Below, piece by piece: positions 38,324 to 39,771 of a stretch of 39,771 nt of DNA (the stretch's first letter is position 1; the number at the start of each line of letters is the position of its first letter). The notes under the pieces were generated by a model that did not search any database, was not told the origin of the DNA, and saw only the letters and a list, made by a program, of their open reading frames with translations. This DNA comes from a virus. The translations under genes were made by a program, and so were the position numbers. The stretch is taken from positions 1 through 39,771 of the IMG/VR virus record IMGVR_UViG_3300035698_009079; one strand, written 5' to 3'.

Positions 38324-38809
38324 TTATAAGATTATTAACTTTCCTTTTAATTCAGAATTAATAACGCTTTTAATGTTTTCCTTGCCGTATATAATTAAAC
38401 AACTTGGTGCGTTTGCTGTATTTCCTTGTTTTCCGCAGACGTAATGAAATTTTAATCTACCCTTAAAAAAGAAAATTGCATCCGCTTTATTCCATACCGA
38501 GTTGTGAAATCCTATCGTTTCAGTTCTTGCAAATATTAAAGCTATTCCATTGCCATGTGAGTGTAGCTTGTCTAGCCACTTAAAGGTTTCTCTTCCATAT
38601 GGAGGATTACACCAAACTCGCCCGAACAAATCCCAGTTTTTATCTAAGCCGTTGTCATTAATATTAAATCCCTCGCTAGCATGAAAAAAAGGGGGGTTTA
38701 TCGGCTGACAAGGATCTAAATCAAATACACCTAGAGACTTGACAAGCAAAGGTGGTGTTAACCATTCATCATTGTTTTTAGTGTTACTGTTAAAATTTTT
38801 AATACTCAT
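38324..38809 (-). CDS. Dam-type DNA N6-adenine methyltransferase (phage family)
   Basis: This 161-residue protein matches the phage Dam family (PF05869). It has D-E-W-L-T-P-P (14-20), F-D-L-D-P-C-Q-P (29-36), the catalytic W-C-N-P-P-Y-G (66-72) and G-I-A-L-I-F-A-R-T-E-T. It should transfer a methyl group from SAM to adenine, giving GATC-like or other adenine marks, and could protect DNA or regulate phage genes. The target sequence cannot be read; GGCC has no adenine, so this enzyme does not explain the GGCC excess. Its start overlaps a 14-codon frame (ATGA). Confidence 0.88.
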   Translation of the reverse strand: MSIKNFNSNTKNNDEWLTPPLLVKSLGVFDLDPCQPINPPFFHASEGFNINDNGLDKNWDLFGRVWCNPPYGRETFKWLDKLHSHGNGIALIFARTETIGFHNSVWNKADAIFFFKGRLKFHYVCGKQGNTANAPSCLIIYGKENIKSVINSELKGKLIIL

Positions 38810-38850
38810 TTCTTCTCCAGTGCCTTACTAGGTTTTTTATGTTTTACCAT
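38806..38850 (-). CDS. 14-residue leader-like open frame before the methylase gene
   Basis: The frame reads M-V-K-H-K-K-P-S-K-A-L-E-K-K and its TGA overlaps the methylase ATG. AAGGA lies six bases before its ATG. Its last eight residues echo the C-terminus K-P-S-K-A-M-E-K-E of the truncated gene at 39644-39771. It may be a relic of a duplicated gene end, kept because it contains the GGAG ribosome binding site of the methylase. Confidence 0.35.
   Translation of the reverse strand: MVKHKKPSKALEKK
38815..38832 (-). repeat. Repeat copy B of an 18-base gene-boundary motif
   Basis: The plus-strand sequence CTCCAGTGCCTTACTAGG differs from the copy at 39653-39670 by one base. On the minus strand it carries the GGAG ribosome binding site of the methylase gene and the end of the 14-codon frame. 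Confidence 0.65.
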
Positions 38851-38900
38851 CTTAATTCCTTGTTTTTATTACAATTCACAATAAGACATATTACCGTGCA

Positions 38901-39104
38901 TTAGAGTACATCAACTAACCTACTGTATTGCTCCTTAGTTATAGTTTCGCTGTTTATTAAGCATCTATCTGTATATTGCTCTTCACACTCAAAAACAGAA
39001 GGTTCGTTTATTGGATGTATAGTTGTGACATAACTATAAAAAGATGTGTCGTACGGATGCCTTGTACTTTTTTGTGACATTGTTATTAAATAGTATTCTC
39101 CCAC
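38901..39104 (-). CDS. Unknown 67-residue protein (GTG start)
   Basis: It starts with GTG at 39102-39104, reading M-G-E-Y-Y-L-I-T-M-S, because AAGGAG lies six bases upstream. A competing ATG six bases earlier would lie two bases after that site and give only 24 residues. It ends S-R-L-V-D-V-L. No family was recognised. It follows the hexamer tract gene in the minus-strand operon. Confidence 0.55.
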   Translation of the reverse strand: MGEYYLITMSQKSTRHPYDTSFYSYVTTIHPINEPSVFECEEQYTDRCLINSETITKEQYSRLVDVL

Positions 39105-39114
39105 GCATTTCTCC

Positions 39115-39357
39115 TTAGTTTAGTGTTTTGTTAATAATACCTAGACCCAGACCAAGACCAAGAACCAGACCCAGACCTAGACCCAGACCCAGACCCAGAC
39201 CAAGACCCAGACCAAGACCAAGAACCAGACCTAGACCCAGACCCAGACCAAGAACCAGACCTAGACCAAGACCAAGACCCAGACCAAGACGAAGACCCAG
39301 ACCCAGACCTAGACCCAGACCCAGACCCAGACCAAGACCCAGACCCATCTTTTCCAT
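39115..39357 (-). CDS. Possible Gly-Leu repeat protein translated across the hexamer tract
   Basis: This 80-residue frame starts M-E-K-M and then reads (Gly-Leu)n with a few Val and one Arg, ending G-I-I-N-K-T-L-N. The N-variation of the hexamer falls in the third position of the Leu codon (CTG, CTT or CTA), so it is silent here. The ATG has only a weakly placed AGAGG, and the gene spacing fits the operon. A second minus-strand frame (M-I-R-G-K-R-Y-G-K-D, then S-G-S-W) is also open and starts at 39376. Either, both or neither may be translated. A (GL)n chain would be very hydrophobic. Confidence 0.3.
   Translation of the reverse strand: MEKMGLGLGLGLGLGLGLGLGLRLGLGLGLGLGLVLGLGLGLGLVLGLGLGLGLGLGLGLGLGLVLGLGLGLGIINKTLN
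39140..39343. repeat. 34-unit hexamer tract CCNAGA
   Basis: From 39140 to 39343 the plus strand is an uninterrupted run of 34 hexamers of form CCNAGA. The variable base is C (15), A (10) or T (5), never G. Three units read ACCAGA, each directly after CCAAGA, and one reads CGAAGA. The order T-C-C-C-A-C occurs at units 7-12 and 29-34, suggesting segment duplication. On the minus strand the unit is TCTNGG. It contains no GGCC. Confidence 0.95.
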
Positions 39358-39368
39358 ACCTTTTACCT

Positions 39369-39647
39369 CTAATCATTTTTATTGCTCATTACACCAAAAG
39401 ATTCTATAGCTCCTGTTTGGATAAAAAACTCCTCGCAACCGAGAGATTGTGCGTCTTTAAATCCACTATCTGAAAACTTACCTGTTTCATAAACTAGCTT
39501 AGGATTCTTAATCAATATATTTTGCTCATTAACTCCTATCAACTCCCCATGATAAATATAGTTAAGACAAAAGATTGTCACTTGCTCACCCATTAAACTC
39601 TCAAAGGCTGATTTGTTTGTTTCTACTACTGTTACTAATTTTTTCAT
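39369..39647 (-). CDS. Unknown 92-residue phage protein, possible Sm-like fold
   Basis: It begins M-K-K-L-V-T-V-V-E-T and includes G-E-Q-V-T-I-F-C-L-N-Y-I-Y-H-G-E-L-I-G-V and L-V-Y-E-T-G-K-F, then the C-terminal A-I-E-S-F-G-V-M. I recall similar unnamed proteins in other phages; the V-T-I-F and G-E-L strand pattern resembles Sm-like beta barrels, but this is a guess. GGAG lies before the ATG, which overlaps the preceding stop by four bases. Confidence 0.6.
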   Translation of the reverse strand: MKKLVTVVETNKSAFESLMGEQVTIFCLNYIYHGELIGVNEQNILIKNPKLVYETGKFSDSGFKDAQSLGCEEFFIQTGAIESFGVMSNKND

Positions 39648-39771
39648 TCTTTCTCCATTGCCTTACTAGGCTTTAATTTCTTAGATTTATAGCACTCAAA
39701 ACAATGGCATTTCCAAACACCTTTAACTCTTTGAAGATAGGCTCTACCTTTTTCAAACCAATTTTTACACT
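39644..39771 (-). CDS. C-terminal part of a truncated cysteine-rich protein
   Basis: The frame enters from the right edge and ends K-P-S-K-A-M-E-K-E at TGA 39644-39646, overlapping the next ATG. It carries C-K-N-W-F near its visible start and C-H-C-F-E-C (about 21-26), a likely zinc-binding group. The visible part is basic. It could be the continuation of the gene at 1-63 if the window is circular, but the frames differ by one base. Confidence 0.6.
   Translation of the reverse strand, partial: CKNWFEKGRAYLQRVKGVWKCHCFECYKSKKLKPSKAMEKE
39653..39670 (-). repeat. Repeat copy A of an 18-base gene-boundary motif
   Basis: CTCCATTGCCTTACTAGG forms the end of the truncated cysteine-rich gene and holds the GGAG ribosome binding site of the 92-residue gene. 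It is nearly identical to the copy at 38815-38832. Confidence 0.65.

Noticed and set aside
38324-38809. Dam-type methylase as the cause of the GGCC excess
   Set aside because: The family methylates adenine and GGCC contains none.
39140-39343. CRISPR-like or minisatellite array
   Set aside because: Units are contiguous hexamers without spacers and no cas gene is present.
39128-39409. Plus-strand Pro-Arg repeat protein
   Set aside because: It would need a TTG start with no ribosome binding site and would be antisense to an operon whose genes all run on the minus strand; kept only as a note on the tract.
1-39771. Diversity-generating retroelement, integrase, tRNA genes
   Set aside because: No reverse transcriptase, tyrosine or serine recombinase motifs, or cloverleaf with CCA-type end was found on reading both strands. 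A dedicated search would settle tRNA genes.
1-39771. GGCC excess as simple alanine codon bias (GCC)
   Set aside because: Sites fall in all three codon phases, including GGC-C and GG-CC readings, and in non-coding DNA.

Overview
The window reads as one compact, AT-rich (roughly one-third GC) genome of a tailed phage with a contractile tail (myovirus type). Head, neck, tail, lysis and replication modules are present. No integrase, tRNA gene, DNA polymerase or RNA polymerase was recognised, so a lytic phage that relies on the host replisome is the simplest reading. An M15-type endolysin, lipobox-bearing lipoproteins and strong AAGGAG/AAAGGA ribosome binding sites point to a Gram-negative host. 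Ig-like modules with a 'GG..PY.YS' and 'G.YT' signature occur in two virion proteins. To my knowledge these are common in Bdellovibrionota and Myxococcota proteins, but that is only a hint at the host.

Layout. (1) At 1-1083 (minus) are a truncated gene and a YqaJ-type exonuclease. From a divergent promoter pair at about 1115-1151, a plus-strand operon (1176-5833) encodes a small HTH protein, a Sak4-like ATPase, an SSB-like protein with a DDIPF tail, a DnaQ-like exonuclease, a two-zinc-ribbon SF2 helicase and a lipoprotein with a metzincin-type zinc motif. (2) At 29419-5796 (minus) is one long late operon. In transcription order it runs: terminase, an unknown gene, a Tad2-like anti-Thoeris protein, portal, a Fis-type HTH protein, minor head protein, DUF2213 protease/scaffold, decoration protein, major capsid, terminator hairpin, neck proteins, fibres, a methyltransferase, sheath, an endonuclease VII-like HNH gene, tube, frameshifted tail chaperones, short tape measure, baseplate, fibre and lysis genes. 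(3) At 29526-32002 a ParB-like gene faces a minus-strand cassette containing a PP-loop (PAPS reductase-like) enzyme. (4) At 32003-34444 a repeat-rich control region drives eleven tiny, tightly coupled plus-strand genes, mostly unrecognised. (5) At 34520-39771 (minus) are terminators, a repeat-dense candidate origin, a primase-helicase, a VRR-NUC nuclease, a Dam-type methylase, small genes and a 34-unit hexamer tract. The two window ends hold the head and tail of minus-strand genes, so the window may be a nearly complete circularly permuted genome cut inside one gene.

The most unusual DNA-level signal is a large excess of the palindrome GGCC. I counted about 160 copies by eye against about 30 expected from base composition. 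It occurs in all reading frames, in intergenic DNA and in a terminator stem. Other points of interest are the ACTACA/TGTAGT cluster beside the primase-helicase gene, a -1 frameshift at a CCCTTTC heptamer, the hexamer tract in which 30 of 34 units differ only at one base that is silent in both long open frames, and the block of tiny genes.
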